DNA from: M3007 sp044226205
Lineage (GTDB): Bacteria > Bacteroidota > Bacteroidia > Chitinophagales > Saprospiraceae
DNA length: 64,000 nucleotides
Assembly: GCA_044226205.1 (NCBI GenBank)
Contig: JBGAHL010000001.1
Span: forward strand, 62,001-126,000
Direction: 5' to 3'
Below the pieces are notes generated by a model. That model was not told the origin of the DNA and made no database searches. It saw only the letters and a program-made list of their open reading frames with translations. The position numbers were made by a program, and so were the translations under genes. Of the stretch, positions 41,293 through 50,269 are shown piece after piece. Within the stretch, counting starts at the first letter, position 1. Each line of letters opens with the position of its first letter.

Positions 41293-42123
41293 CTATCGGA
41301 GCAGATCGAGCAGGGTCTGCATTTTTTCAAAAAACAGCCTGGTCCTGTCGTGCGGCAAAGACTTGCCGGCAAAAATGCGAACCGGAACGATGCCTTGTAT
41401 GGCGTTGGTCAGAAATATTTCATCCGCTTCTGAAATTACCCGGTCTGTCAGTTTTTTTTCCACCACAGCCACGCCCGTTTCACGGGTCGAACGGCCGATC
41501 AATTCCCGCATGGTTCCGGCCACGCACCCTTCTTCCAGCGGCGGCGTAAACAGGATGCCGTTTTCCCACCAGAAAACGTTGCTGCCGGTTGCCTCGGCGA
41601 TGCGTCCCTCGGCATTGCGCAGCAAGCCATCGTCCCAGTTTGCGGCGCGCGCTTCCAGGGCGGCAGCCACGTACCTGGGCGCATTGAGGGTTTTGAACCG
41701 CGAAAAGTCGTCGATGGGCAGTCGCACTTTTTCACAAATACCCAGCCGGATGCCGTCTTCCCGCCAGACCAGTCGGCCGGAATCCAGCCCGTTTGCCGTG
41801 ATCATGAACTGCGGACTCGAATCCTCGGGCCGGTAAAGCCCTCCGGGCGAACGCCAGACCATCAGCCTGACGCGGGCGTTGCCGGCCGCTACCTTGTTGA
41901 TTTCCTCCTGAAAAAAACGGGTATCCCAGGATACAGGAAGTTGAAAATCAAGCGCTTTCAAGCCGGCAAAAAGCCGGTCGAGATGCCTGTCGAGCAATAA
42001 AAGGCGGCCCTCGTACATCCGGATTGTTTCGAACAAACCGTCGCCATAATACGCCGCGCGCTGCGCCGCTTCGAGGCCGGGCGGCAGTTGCGAGAGGAGT
42101 TCCGAATTAAAATTGACCGGCAT
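41293..42123 (-). CDS. Class IV PLP aminotransferase (4-amino-4-deoxychorismate lyase/BCAT-like)
   Basis: From the ATG at 42123 the protein has 276 residues. It shows the fold-type IV pattern: YYGDGLFETIRMYEGRLLLL near the start, Lys expected in ARAANWDDGLLRNAEGRIAEATGSNVFWW, and the end motif LTDRVISEADEIFLTNAIQGIVPV. The family includes 4-amino-4-deoxychorismate lyase (PabC), branched-chain and D-amino acid aminotransferases; length and the GDGLFET opening favour the PabC type, but the symbol is withheld. A promoter 31 bases upstream argues for this ATG against the TTG at 42156. It heads an operon with the biotin carboxylase gene. Confidence 0.82.
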   Translation of the reverse strand: MPVNFNSELLSQLPPGLEAAQRAAYYGDGLFETIRMYEGRLLLLDRHLDRLFAGLKALDFQLPVSWDTRFFQEEINKVAAGNARVRLMVWRSPGGLYRPEDSSPQFMITANGLDSGRLVWREDGIRLGICEKVRLPIDDFSRFKTLNAPRYVAAALEARAANWDDGLLRNAEGRIAEATGSNVFWWENGILFTPPLEEGCVAGTMRELIGRSTRETGVAVVEKKLTDRVISEADEIFLTNAIQGIVPVRIFAGKSLPHDRTRLFFEKMQTLLDLLR

Positions 42124-42153
42124 GGAAACTGTTTTTTTGTCCGAAGGCGCCGA

Positions 42154-42181
42154 CAAAAGTACGGTGCAAGGCGGGTTTCAA
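42154..42181 (-). promoter_or_regulatory. Promoter of the aminotransferase/biotin carboxylase operon
   Basis: On the minus strand TTG (42181-42179), a 17-base spacer and TACTTTTG (42161-42154) form a Bacteroidota-type promoter. It lies at the very end of the regulator gene and 30 bases before the aminotransferase ATG. Confidence 0.65.
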
Positions 42182-43332
42182 GCCCCTGTTTCGCCGGGCT
42201 GCTCACCAGCCGGGTCGGTTTGGCCGTGGTGTTTGCGATACTCCGTGGGCGTCATGCCGGTGGCTTTTTTAAAAGCGGCGTTGAAGGAAACCTTGTTGTT
42301 GAAGCCAGCTTTGTAGGCTATTTCGATCACATGCAGTTCGCGGCGGCGGGTTTCGGAAAGGAGCCTTCTGGCCTCCTCCACACGCAGTTGGTTGATGTAG
42401 TCAAAAAAACTGACTCCCAGCCGCGCATTGATCACCTGCGAAACATGGTGCTTGCTGGCATCGAGCCGGGTGGCCAGTTGTTCAAGGCTGAGCCCCGGGT
42501 CGAGGTAAAGTTTCTCGTTGGCCATGAGCCCGTTTAGTTGCCGCAAAAGACTGTTTTCCGCCTCGCCGGTCAGCCCGGAGTGTCGGTATTTGACCTGCTC
42601 GACCGGCTCCGACCACTTGAATCCGTCGAACACGGAAGGCTGCACAAAGCCGGTGTAGGCAATCAGGTAAATAAAAGCCGTCATGGTCGCGGAAATGTGA
42701 TAATCCCAGGCCGAGTTGAAAAACGGGAAACGGATCAGAATGAAATAGGACAAATAAGCCAGTGCGAAGCCGGTGTAAAAGGCATTGAGCAGCAAGGCCC
42801 AGCGCGTCGTGGAGCCCACAACCGGCTGGCGGCGGATGTAAGCGAAATTCCAGGCTGCGTAGGCCAGCAAATGCGCGTTGCGCAGCCACATGATGGTTCG
42901 GGCCAGCCCGATGGACACGGGAAACACCCCGCCATTGGTCAAATACGCACTTTTCTCCGCACCTGAAAGCCCGTACCAGGGCGCAAAAGCCATGACTGCC
43001 AGTGCGAAAGGCACTGCATGAAGCCAGTCGGCGGCGGTCAGCGCTTGTTTTTCATAAATATCGCGCAAGTACAGCCAAAGGATCGGCCCGAAGAGAAACG
43101 GCAGCTGCGTACTCACATGCCCCATGTGCGGGTAGCGACCGATTGCATGGCACCAGTACAGCACGTATTCGCTCATCGTCAGGGCAAACAGAAAAAGCAG
43201 GGCCGCCAGCCAGCGATTGGCCTGCGGGCGGCCGCGTTTGCGCAACAGCAGCAGCAAGGCGATGAAATAACCCTGAATTGCCGCGACGAGGAAAACCAGC
43301 GTCCAGGCATCGAAAGCGATGTTTTCTGTCAT
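42178..43332 (-). CDS. Membrane-anchored AraC-family transcriptional regulator
   Basis: The start is the ATG at 43332, giving 384 residues; a longer open frame upstream crosses a perfect promoter and is non-coding. The N-terminal half has six to seven membrane spans (for example TLVFLVAAIQGYFIALLLLL and LPFLFGPILWLYLRDIY). The C-terminal 110 residues are an AraC/XylS DNA-binding domain with two helix-turn-helices: LEQLATRLDASKHHVSQVIN and EIAYKAGFNNKVSFNAAFKKATGMTPTEYR (given in parts, two helices). Such 7TM-HTH regulators bind DNA from the membrane and probably sense an envelope or lipid signal. The divergent gene is a secreted FG-GAP protein, a possible target. Confidence 0.88.
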   Translation of the reverse strand: MTENIAFDAWTLVFLVAAIQGYFIALLLLLRKRGRPQANRWLAALLFLFALTMSEYVLYWCHAIGRYPHMGHVSTQLPFLFGPILWLYLRDIYEKQALTAADWLHAVPFALAVMAFAPWYGLSGAEKSAYLTNGGVFPVSIGLARTIMWLRNAHLLAYAAWNFAYIRRQPVVGSTTRWALLLNAFYTGFALAYLSYFILIRFPFFNSAWDYHISATMTAFIYLIAYTGFVQPSVFDGFKWSEPVEQVKYRHSGLTGEAENSLLRQLNGLMANEKLYLDPGLSLEQLATRLDASKHHVSQVINARLGVSFFDYINQLRVEEARRLLSETRRRELHVIEIAYKAGFNNKVSFNAAFKKATGMTPTEYRKHHGQTDPAGEQPGETGA

Positions 43333-43350
43333 GTTGGCGAAATTACGGAT

Positions 43351-43380
43351 CAAAGGTACCGGCAGGCTTTGGTTGGTCAA
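43351..43380 (-). promoter_or_regulatory. Promoter of the membrane AraC-type regulator
   Basis: On the minus strand TTG (43380-43378), a 19-base spacer and TACCTTTG (43358-43351) match the Bacteroidota consensus exactly. The ATG at 43332 is 18 bases downstream of the -7 element, so the leader is very short. Confidence 0.8.
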
Positions 43381-43482
43381 GGTCAAGCCCCTTCGGGAAA
43401 GGGTAATCTTTATCGGAATTACCCCCTTTACCCGTGTGGCAGCGCAGTTTTGGGTAAAATTCATCACCAAACAATGCGACAC

Positions 43483-45213
43483 ATGAAAAAAATCTTCCTC
43501 CTGCTGCTCCTCGCGATGCCGTACTGCTTTCAGGCGCAAACCCTGTTTACGCAGGTGATCGACCCGAACAACCCGCTCACCACATTCGCCAACACCCCCG
43601 CCGTGTACAAAGGCGCGGCGTGGATCGACCTGGATGGCGACAACCTGCCCGACCTTTTCGCCAGTCAGCGCTTTTTGTTTCACAACGAAGGCAATGGCCA
43701 GTTTACCATGCTGCCCAACGTGCAGGGCGCAACCACCGGCCAGAACGCCGCGGGGTCGAGCTGGGCCGACATCAACAACGACGGATTTCCCGATGCGGTC
43801 ACGGCTAGTCTGGTCTCGGGCCTGCACCTGAACAACGGCGATCAGTCGTTCAGCCTGCTCAACGATAGTCTTGCCAATTTCAGCGGATATTCCGGCTGGG
43901 ACTGCGCCCTGGCTGATGCCGACAACAACGGCCTGCTCGACCTGGTCTACGTGCACGCCTGCTGTGGTTTTCACCCGAGCGGTCCTTTCTCCTGCCGGCT
44001 TTATTTACAGTCGCCCGACGGTTCGTTCAGCCAGCAAACCGGCTACGAATTTACCGATCAAACGGCGCCCTACACCATTCCCGTCTGGTCGGATTACGAC
44101 CTCGACGGCGACCTCGATCTGTTTATCGGGAGCGGCCCCGCCAGCGCGGAAGGACCCGATTTTTGTTATAAAAATCTGCTGAAAGAGACCGGCTCTTTCG
44201 GCCTCAGCCGCCTGACCGAACCACCTTTCGATGCCCTGCAAAACGGGCAGACGTACAATTTCCCCGATTTCGACAACGACGGCGATCTGGACATTTGCCT
44301 CACCAACTATTCCGGCGTGCCGACGCGCATGTGGCGCAACGACGGCAACGGCGCCTACGCCAGTCTCAGCACGCCATTCACACCTGCCGACGGCTTTTTG
44401 GCCAACACCTGGGGCGATATCGACAACGACGGCGACCTGGATGTGCTGATCTCGCTCGACGGCAGCGCGGCCGTGCGCTGTTTCCGCAACCTGGGCAATG
44501 GCGCCTTTGGCGACCTCGAAATCGCGGGCAACGCGGGCGCCGGCGTTTGCGGCATCGCCCTGGCCGACTACGACAACGACGGCGACCTCGATTTTTTCAC
44601 CCACGGAGGCGGGGCCGCGCGGGCCTTGTTTCGCAACGACAACCTGACTGCCGGCCGGCACTGGGTGCAGTTCACTTTGCAGGGAACCGCCAGCAACCGC
44701 TCTGCCGTCGGGGCGCTGGTGCGGGTAAAAGCCCAGATCGGCGGCACGCAGGTGTGGCAAACGCGGGAAGTTTCGGCCCACAATTCTTTTCAAAGCCAAA
44801 ACGACCTGCGCCAGCATTTCGGGTTGAATGACGCCACTGTGATCGACTCCGTTCAGGTGCGCTGGCCTTCGGGACTGGTCGAAAATTTTGCCGGCCTGCA
44901 AGCCGACCGTTTTTACAAAATCATTGAAGGAGAAGGAATTAGCCAAATCCTTGCTGCACACGAAACGACCGAAGCGCCAAGTTTCGAACTGACGCCCAAC
45001 CCCGTCTCCACGGGTTTTCGCATCGTCAGTAAGGAAGCGTTGCGGTCCGTTTCGCTGTTCGACAGCACTGGCAAGGGCTTGTCCTTGCGTTTTGAACGCG
45101 ACAGTGACGGGGTGCGGTGCCAGTTACCCGAGTCGTTGCCGGCAGGCAACTGGATGGTTCGGGTACAGTTCCAGAACGGCAGTTGGGCTGGCAAGGCATT
45201 GATCAAATTGTAA
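43483..45213 (+). CDS. Secreted FG-GAP/VCBS repeat protein with ASPIC/UnbV domain (CRTAC1-like) and T9SS tail
   Basis: The ATG at 43483 gives 576 residues with a signal peptide (MKKIFLLLLLAMPYCFQAQ); an ATG at 43474 adds three residues. Six or so FG-GAP repeats with calcium-binding style loops follow: WIDLDGDNLPDLFASQ, WADINNDGFPDAVT, ALADADNNGLLDLVY, SDYDLDGDLDLFIG, PDFDNDGDLDICLTN and ALADYDNDGDLDFFT. An ASPIC/UnbV domain follows at about 410-480 (NRSAVGALVRVKAQIG, LRQHFGLNDATVIDSVQVRWPSG in part). The last 75 residues resemble a type A T9SS sorting domain (ELTPNPVSTGFRIVS, LPAGNWMVRVQF, GKALIKL). Probably a surface or released propeller protein; ligand unknown. Confidence 0.88.
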   Translation: MKKIFLLLLLAMPYCFQAQTLFTQVIDPNNPLTTFANTPAVYKGAAWIDLDGDNLPDLFASQRFLFHNEGNGQFTMLPNVQGATTGQNAAGSSWADINNDGFPDAVTASLVSGLHLNNGDQSFSLLNDSLANFSGYSGWDCALADADNNGLLDLVYVHACCGFHPSGPFSCRLYLQSPDGSFSQQTGYEFTDQTAPYTIPVWSDYDLDGDLDLFIGSGPASAEGPDFCYKNLLKETGSFGLSRLTEPPFDALQNGQTYNFPDFDNDGDLDICLTNYSGVPTRMWRNDGNGAYASLSTPFTPADGFLANTWGDIDNDGDLDVLISLDGSAAVRCFRNLGNGAFGDLEIAGNAGAGVCGIALADYDNDGDLDFFTHGGGAARALFRNDNLTAGRHWVQFTLQGTASNRSAVGALVRVKAQIGGTQVWQTREVSAHNSFQSQNDLRQHFGLNDATVIDSVQVRWPSGLVENFAGLQADRFYKIIEGEGISQILAAHETTEAPSFELTPNPVSTGFRIVSKEALRSVSLFDSTGKGLSLRFERDSDGVRCQLPESLPAGNWMVRVQFQNGSWAGKALIKL

Positions 45214-45236
45214 ATAACTATGCTGTGAAAACAACA

Positions 45237-45265
45237 CAAGCGCCGGTCGCAGTGACCGGCGCTTG
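45237..45265. terminator. Hairpin between convergent genes
   Basis: CAAGCGCCGGTC, loop GCAGT, GACCGGCGCTTG forms a perfect 12-bp stem, followed on the plus strand by CTTCTTTAT. It lies 23 bases after the FG-GAP gene stop and 31 bases before the end of the convergent AIM24-family gene. Confidence 0.8.
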
Positions 45266-45296
45266 CTTCTTTATCTGTTTAAAAACAGGGTTGTAA

Positions 45297-46088
45297 TTAC
45301 ATTCCGTCGCCGTCGAGCATATTGCCCAGGCCGCCGAGAATACTGCCTTGTTCCTTGCCTTTCACGGTGCCGTATTGCAGGATACGCGAAGCGAGGCGGC
45401 TGACGGGCAGCGACTGGAGCCAGACTTTTCCCGGGCCGCGAAGCGTGGCGTAAAACAGGCCTTCCCCGCCGAACACCATGTTGCGGATGCCTTTGACAAA
45501 CTGAATGTCGTAGTCGATGCGCTGGGTAAATGCCACGATACAGCCCGTATCGACGCGCAACATCTCGCCGACCGCCAGTTCGCGTTCGAGGATGAAACCG
45601 CCGGCGTGTACAAATGCCATGCCGTCGCCTTCCAGTTTTTGCATGATAAAACCTTCGCCGCCGAACAGTCCGGTGCCCAGTTTGCGTTGAAATTCGATGC
45701 CGATCTGAACGCCTTTGGCGGCGCAGAGGAAGGAATCTTTCTGACAGATCACTTTGCCGCCCAGTTGCGACAGGTCGAGCGCGACGATTTTGCCGGCATA
45801 GGGCCCCGCAAAGGTGACGCGCTGTTTGTCGTGGCCGTTGTTGGTAAACGTAGTGATAAACAGGCTTTCACCCGTCAGCAGGCGTTTACCGGCGTCCATG
45901 AGTTTGCCGAAAAAACCCTCGGCGCGGCCGCTTCCGTCGCCGAAAACGGTGGCCATTTCGATGTGCTCGTCCATGAACATGAAACTGCCGGATTCCGCGA
46001 CTACGGTCTCCTGTGGATCAAGTTCAATTTCAACGCATTGCATTTCTTCTCCCCAAATCCGGTAATCAATTTCGTGATTGCTTTTCAT
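45297..46088 (-). CDS. AIM24/TIGR00266 family protein
   Basis: The 263-residue protein matches the TIGR00266 (AIM24-like) family: IEYRIWG-like opening (HEIDYRIWGEEMQCVEIEL), ESGSFMFMDEHIEMATVFG, GKRLLTGESLFITTFTN, ICQKDSFLCAAKGVQIGIEF, LFGGEGFIMQKLEGDGMAFVHAGG. The fold is a beta-helix-like TRAP-type barrel; no enzymatic function is established. It has no signal peptide. The yajC gene lies about 160 bases upstream on the same strand. Confidence 0.9.
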   Translation of the reverse strand: MKSNHEIDYRIWGEEMQCVEIELDPQETVVAESGSFMFMDEHIEMATVFGDGSGRAEGFFGKLMDAGKRLLTGESLFITTFTNNGHDKQRVTFAGPYAGKIVALDLSQLGGKVICQKDSFLCAAKGVQIGIEFQRKLGTGLFGGEGFIMQKLEGDGMAFVHAGGFILERELAVGEMLRVDTGCIVAFTQRIDYDIQFVKGIRNMVFGGEGLFYATLRGPGKVWLQSLPVSRLASRILQYGTVKGKEQGSILGGLGNMLDGDGM

Positions 46089-46250
46089 TCTGTTGTGTTT
46101 TGTTGTTCAGAAGGATGGGCAAATGTGGATCAAAATGGAGGAGTCGGATCGTTTTTTAACGACGAGCGTCCGGCAGATTTCGGCCAATGTGCCGGAGCGG
46201 CGGTGTTTTTATTTTCAAGTCAGGAACGCGCCCTGCCCGTTCTGTAAAAT

Positions 46251-46547
46251 TTAGCCTTTGTATTCGCCGGTGATGGACTGTTTGACGACCTTGATAAAGG
46301 TTTTTTCGTCCACCATCAGGCGCACTACGTTGCCGTCGATTTTGGTGATTCGACCAATGATGCCTGCCTGTGTGAGCACTTCCATGCCCTCGCGGAGGTT
46401 TTCGATGAATTTCTGCGTTTCACGCTGGCGCTTTACCTGCGGGCGAATCAGGAAAAAATAAAACACAACGATAATCAGCAGCGGGAACAGCATGTTCATC
46501 CACGATCCGCCGCCGGCCGGAGCCTGAAGAAAAATAAATTGCAACAT
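46251..46547 (-). CDS. yajC: Preprotein translocase subunit YajC
   Basis: A 98-residue protein with one membrane span (MLFPLLIIVVFYFFLIRPQVKRQ) and the family pattern RPQ.KRQRE..KF...L..G..V.T.GGIIG.I..I, here ENLREGMEVLTQAGIIGRITKI. YajC associates with SecDF in the inner membrane and helps protein export and membrane-protein insertion. SecDF is not in the window. A strong terminator 35 bases upstream separates it from the M16 peptidase pair. Confidence 0.93.
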   Translation of the reverse strand: MLQFIFLQAPAGGGSWMNMLFPLLIIVVFYFFLIRPQVKRQRETQKFIENLREGMEVLTQAGIIGRITKIDGNVVRLMVDEKTFIKVVKQSITGEYKG

Positions 46548-46573
46548 AAGAAACGGTTAAGTTATTGACGATC

Positions 46574-46607
46574 AATAAAAAACACCCTGCCGAAGCCCGG
46601 CAGGGTG
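46574..46607 (-). terminator. Intrinsic terminator of the M16 peptidase operon
   Basis: On the minus strand CACCCTGCCG and CGGCAGGGTG form a 10-bp stem with a 5-base loop, followed by TTTTTTATT. It lies 46 bases past the stop of the second M16 gene. Confidence 0.9.
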
Positions 46608-46652
46608 CGCAAAAATACGGGTTCTTGATAGCAGGAGCACGAATGCGCCGGC

Positions 46653-48806
46653 TTATTTCACTTCAAAGATTTTGTCGTCGAGGCCCGCGTTGACTTTCAG
46701 TTCGGTCACCACGGCCTTCATCGGGACGGGGAAAATACCGCCCAGAATCATGGTGTGCGGGAACTGTACGCCGCCGACTTCCTTGTAGTCGGCGAAGTCG
46801 GAGGTGACGGTAGCCACCTGGCCGTCGGGGCCGGTTTCGACCTGTACTTCACGAACTTTGAGGCTGGTTTTCATGTCGTAGTACTCCGTGGTTTTTTCGC
46901 CGTCGGGGCGCTGTACTTCGAGCACGAAGGCATTGCTGCCGTTGATTTCTTCCACACCTTTCAGGGTCAGTTGGTAACCGCCCGACAGGTAATTGGCTTC
47001 CTTGACAAAGGAGGCCTGTTCTTTCATATCGGTCAGTTCTGTGCCTTCGATGGGGCGGGTAGCGCCGCCCATGCCGTATTCGATGCCGGATTTGCCGTTG
47101 TACACCTGTTTGGTCACCTGTTGGCCGTTCATGGTCATTTCCATGGCGAATTTGTCGCCGCCTTTCTGGAAGGTTTTGATCACCAGTTCGGGGCCGCGGC
47201 CTTTCATGACGGCGGTGGTCTGAACGTCTTTGACCGCAGCCACTCGTGCGCTGCCGCCGATCGCGTTCAAATAATTTTCAATAACCGACTGGGCCGTGAC
47301 GCCGGCAGGCACCGGGCTGCTCATTTTGACCGGATAGCCGTAGGTATCGTAATAATTGATCTTTCCGTCGGGAGCGAACCCTTTCAGTTTGTCGGCTACA
47401 TCTTCCTTGCTACCCACAACCAGGATGTACGCCTTGTCGGGGCGCAGGTATTTCTTGGCCATGAGCAGGACTTCTTCGGGCGTGACGGCGTTCAGTACCT
47501 CCAGGTATTTTTCATAATAATCAGCCGGGAGTTTGAAACGCGCGGAGGCCAGCGCAAACTGCGCCACGGTGCCGGGCTCTTCAAGGCTGCGGGAGAACTG
47601 GCCGGTCATTACGTTTTTCACCACCTGCAGTTCTTCGGGCGACACCTTTTCTGTGCGCATGCGTTCGATTTCCTTCATAAATTCCACCACCGCGCTGTCG
47701 GTCACGGAGTTGCGCACGCTGGCGCTGGCGCTGAACCAGCCGACGAGTTCGTTCGGGTTGAGCGAGGTGCCGGCGCCGTAGGTCCAGCCGTGGCCTTCGC
47801 GCAGGTTGTTATTGACCCTGTTATTAAAATAAACGCCGCCGCCGAGGATGGTATTCATCACCCGGGCGCGGATCACGTCGTCGGTACCAGGCTGTAATTC
47901 AACGGGGTACGTAATGGTAATCAGCGATTGTACGGCGCCGGGCTTATTGACAAAACTCACCTGGGCGGCTTCGGGGGCGCGAGGAATCGGGTACTTATGT
48001 TGCGGCACTTCACCTTTGGCCCAGTTGCCGAAGTATTTTTTGGCCTGTTGTTCGGCCTTGGCCTTCGTCACGTCGCCTACGATGATGAGGTAGGAGATAT
48101 TGGGCTTGAAATAGGTGCTGTAATGGGCTTTGATCTGATCGAGCGTCACCTTTTGGAGGCTTTCCTCGGTCATGACCTCGCCGTAGGGGTGTGTACGGGA
48201 GTTGCGAAGCACCGATGCGACGTTGGATGCAATGGCATCGGGATCGTCTTTGCTTTGGGCCAGGTTGCTTTCCTGACGCACCTTGGCTTTCTCCAGTTCT
48301 TCGGCCGGGAAGGTCGGGTTCAGCAAGGCATCCGACATGAGCGTGAGCAGTTTGTCGGAATGTTTGGTGAGGCACTGGCCGGAAAAACCGTTCGGATCAG
48401 AGCTGAGGCTGGCGCCCATAAAATCGACTTCTTCGTCGATCTGGGACTTGCTGCGGGTCTGGGTGCCTTTGGTCAGCATCTCTCCCGTCAGTTGGACGTA
48501 GCCGGCGGCATCTTTTTCCAGCACGGGGTCGTAATCGACAAAGAGGCGATAGGAAACCTTCGGGAGTTTGTGGTTTTCGACCACGATGACCGTCAGGCCG
48601 TTCTCGAGTGTAAAGGTTTCGGCTTTGCCGATCTGGATTTTAGGCGCCGGGCCGGGCTGCGGCGCCTTGGCGCGTACGTTGCCGGTCGGCATTGGAATGG
48701 CGGGCGCCTTGCCGGATGCCATACTGCCGGCTTTTTCACCGGTTTTAGGCGAGCAGGCGGCAATGCCCAGGGCTAGAAGTATAAAAAAGAGAAGTGTATT
48801 TTTCAT
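46653..48806 (-). CDS. Non-catalytic M16 peptidase-family lipoprotein with C-terminal LolA-like domain
   Basis: The 717-residue protein has a lipoprotein signal (LALGIAAC, Cys18). Two M16 halves follow (about 55-490), but the zinc motif HxxEH is replaced by QLTGE in GYVQLTGEML, so it cannot be catalytic; the second half keeps the substrate-holding R/Y region (LREGHGWTYGAGTSLNP). From about residue 515 comes a domain not usual for M16: VIENYLNAIGGSARVAAVKD, GYQLTLKGVEEINGSNAFVLEV and FADYKEVGGVQFPHTMIL, which reads like the LolA/outer-membrane lipoprotein-sorting fold. It lies 18 bases behind an active M16 gene, so the two probably form a heterodimer as in MPP-type peptidases. Confidence 0.9.
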   Translation of the reverse strand: MKNTLLFFILLALGIAACSPKTGEKAGSMASGKAPAIPMPTGNVRAKAPQPGPAPKIQIGKAETFTLENGLTVIVVENHKLPKVSYRLFVDYDPVLEKDAAGYVQLTGEMLTKGTQTRSKSQIDEEVDFMGASLSSDPNGFSGQCLTKHSDKLLTLMSDALLNPTFPAEELEKAKVRQESNLAQSKDDPDAIASNVASVLRNSRTHPYGEVMTEESLQKVTLDQIKAHYSTYFKPNISYLIIVGDVTKAKAEQQAKKYFGNWAKGEVPQHKYPIPRAPEAAQVSFVNKPGAVQSLITITYPVELQPGTDDVIRARVMNTILGGGVYFNNRVNNNLREGHGWTYGAGTSLNPNELVGWFSASASVRNSVTDSAVVEFMKEIERMRTEKVSPEELQVVKNVMTGQFSRSLEEPGTVAQFALASARFKLPADYYEKYLEVLNAVTPEEVLLMAKKYLRPDKAYILVVGSKEDVADKLKGFAPDGKINYYDTYGYPVKMSSPVPAGVTAQSVIENYLNAIGGSARVAAVKDVQTTAVMKGRGPELVIKTFQKGGDKFAMEMTMNGQQVTKQVYNGKSGIEYGMGGATRPIEGTELTDMKEQASFVKEANYLSGGYQLTLKGVEEINGSNAFVLEVQRPDGEKTTEYYDMKTSLKVREVQVETGPDGQVATVTSDFADYKEVGGVQFPHTMILGGIFPVPMKAVVTELKVNAGLDDKIFEVK

Positions 48807-48824
48807 AGAATGATAAAGTTTGGA

Positions 48825-50144
48825 TCAAGGCTGAGCCGATTTGGGCAGCCAGTACAGCACCACCCGATTGTCTTTGGAGAAATATTGGTTGGCCACCCGT
48901 TTGAGGTCTTCACGGGTCACTTTGCGGTAGCGTTCGAGTTCGGTGTTGATCAGGTTGGCATCACCGAAATACATCTCGTAGTTGGCCAGATTTTCGGCCA
49001 CGCCCGACACGGTGTTGTTGGCGCTGACAAAGTCGTTTTCCAACTGATTTTGCAATTTCTGAAACTCTTTTTCGGGGATCAGATTGGTTTGTACGTCGGT
49101 CAGCACGGCATCCATCGACTTTTCCAGTTCGGCGGGCTCCACGCCCATATTGCCGATGGCAAACATGATCACCACGCCCGGGTCTTCGAGATTCAGCGGG
49201 AACGAGCCGGCAAATACGGCCTTTTGTTGCTCATCCACGATGGCCTTGGGCATGCGGCTGCTTTCGCCCTGGCTGAGCAATTGCGACAACATGTTCACGG
49301 CGTAGTAGTCGGGCGTGCCCTGGGCCGGGATGTGGTACGTCAGCACGACTGCCGGCAACTGCACGTTGTCGTACACCGTATCGCGCTTTTCACCGCCCAG
49401 GGGCGGTTCCACGACTTTCGGGCGGAAAATTTCGCCTTTGCCGCGCGGAATGTCCTTGAAATAAACATCGATCAAAGCCTTCGTCTGCTCGATATCGATA
49501 TCGCCGGCGATGGACAGGATCGCGTTGTCCGGGCGGTAGAACGAGTGGTAAAAATCCACGTAATCCTGTTCCTGCGCGGCGTCGAGGTGTTCCATGGAGC
49601 CGATTACGGAGTGTTTGTAAGGGTGCACGCTGTAAGCATGCGACATGGCTTCTTCCAGAATGCGGCCGTAGGGCTGGTTGTCGATGCGCAAACGGCGTTC
49701 TTCCTTCACAACCTGACGCTGCGTTTCGATGCCGGTATTTTCGACCTTGGCATGGAGCATGCGCTCGCTTTCGAGCCACAGCCCGAGCGCCAGCTGGTTG
49801 CTTGGCAGCACTTCGTAGTAATAAGTGCGGTCGTACCAGGTATTGGCATTGTTCATGCCGCCGGCTTTGTTGATGTGATCGTCGAACTCGCCCCGGGCAA
49901 TGTTGTCGGAGCCTTCAAAAAGGAGGTGCTCGAAAAAGTGCGCAAAGCCCGTACGGTCGGGCTTTTCATTTTTGGAGCCCACGTGATACATGACCGACAC
50001 GGCCACGATCGGAGTGGAATGGTCTTCGTGCAGCAGCACTTTCAGGCCGTTGGGAAGATCGTACTCGACATACTTGATGTTCTGAGCGTAGCTGCCCGCC
50101 AGACCGGCCAACAGAAATAAAAACAGGAAAAGTAGCCTTGGCAT
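48825..50144 (-). CDS. Catalytic M16 zinc metallopeptidase (pitrilysin family)
   Basis: The ATG at 50144 gives 439 residues with a signal peptide (MPRLLFLFLFLLAGLAGSYAQ). The inverted zinc motif HFFEH is at residues 69-73, with the third ligand Glu expected in the downstream helix (VVKEERRLRIDNQPYG). The second half-domain is VVLTYHIPAQGTPDYYAVNML and so on. It degrades peptides or small proteins in the periplasm. With the following non-catalytic M16 lipoprotein, which starts 18 bases after its stop, it should make one clam-shell enzyme held at a membrane by the partner's lipid anchor. Confidence 0.93.
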   Translation of the reverse strand: MPRLLFLFLFLLAGLAGSYAQNIKYVEYDLPNGLKVLLHEDHSTPIVAVSVMYHVGSKNEKPDRTGFAHFFEHLLFEGSDNIARGEFDDHINKAGGMNNANTWYDRTYYYEVLPSNQLALGLWLESERMLHAKVENTGIETQRQVVKEERRLRIDNQPYGRILEEAMSHAYSVHPYKHSVIGSMEHLDAAQEQDYVDFYHSFYRPDNAILSIAGDIDIEQTKALIDVYFKDIPRGKGEIFRPKVVEPPLGGEKRDTVYDNVQLPAVVLTYHIPAQGTPDYYAVNMLSQLLSQGESSRMPKAIVDEQQKAVFAGSFPLNLEDPGVVIMFAIGNMGVEPAELEKSMDAVLTDVQTNLIPEKEFQKLQNQLENDFVSANNTVSGVAENLANYEMYFGDANLINTELERYRKVTREDLKRVANQYFSKDNRVVLYWLPKSAQP

Positions 50145-50269
50145 ACCCGTTAGGTTGAATGAATAAATATGGGTCGGAATCAGGGCGCAAAAATGAAGAA
50201 ATCCGCGCCGATACGTTGCGACATTCGATAAAGATTGTCGCGTACTCGGCCAATTGCAATGAAACGGAC

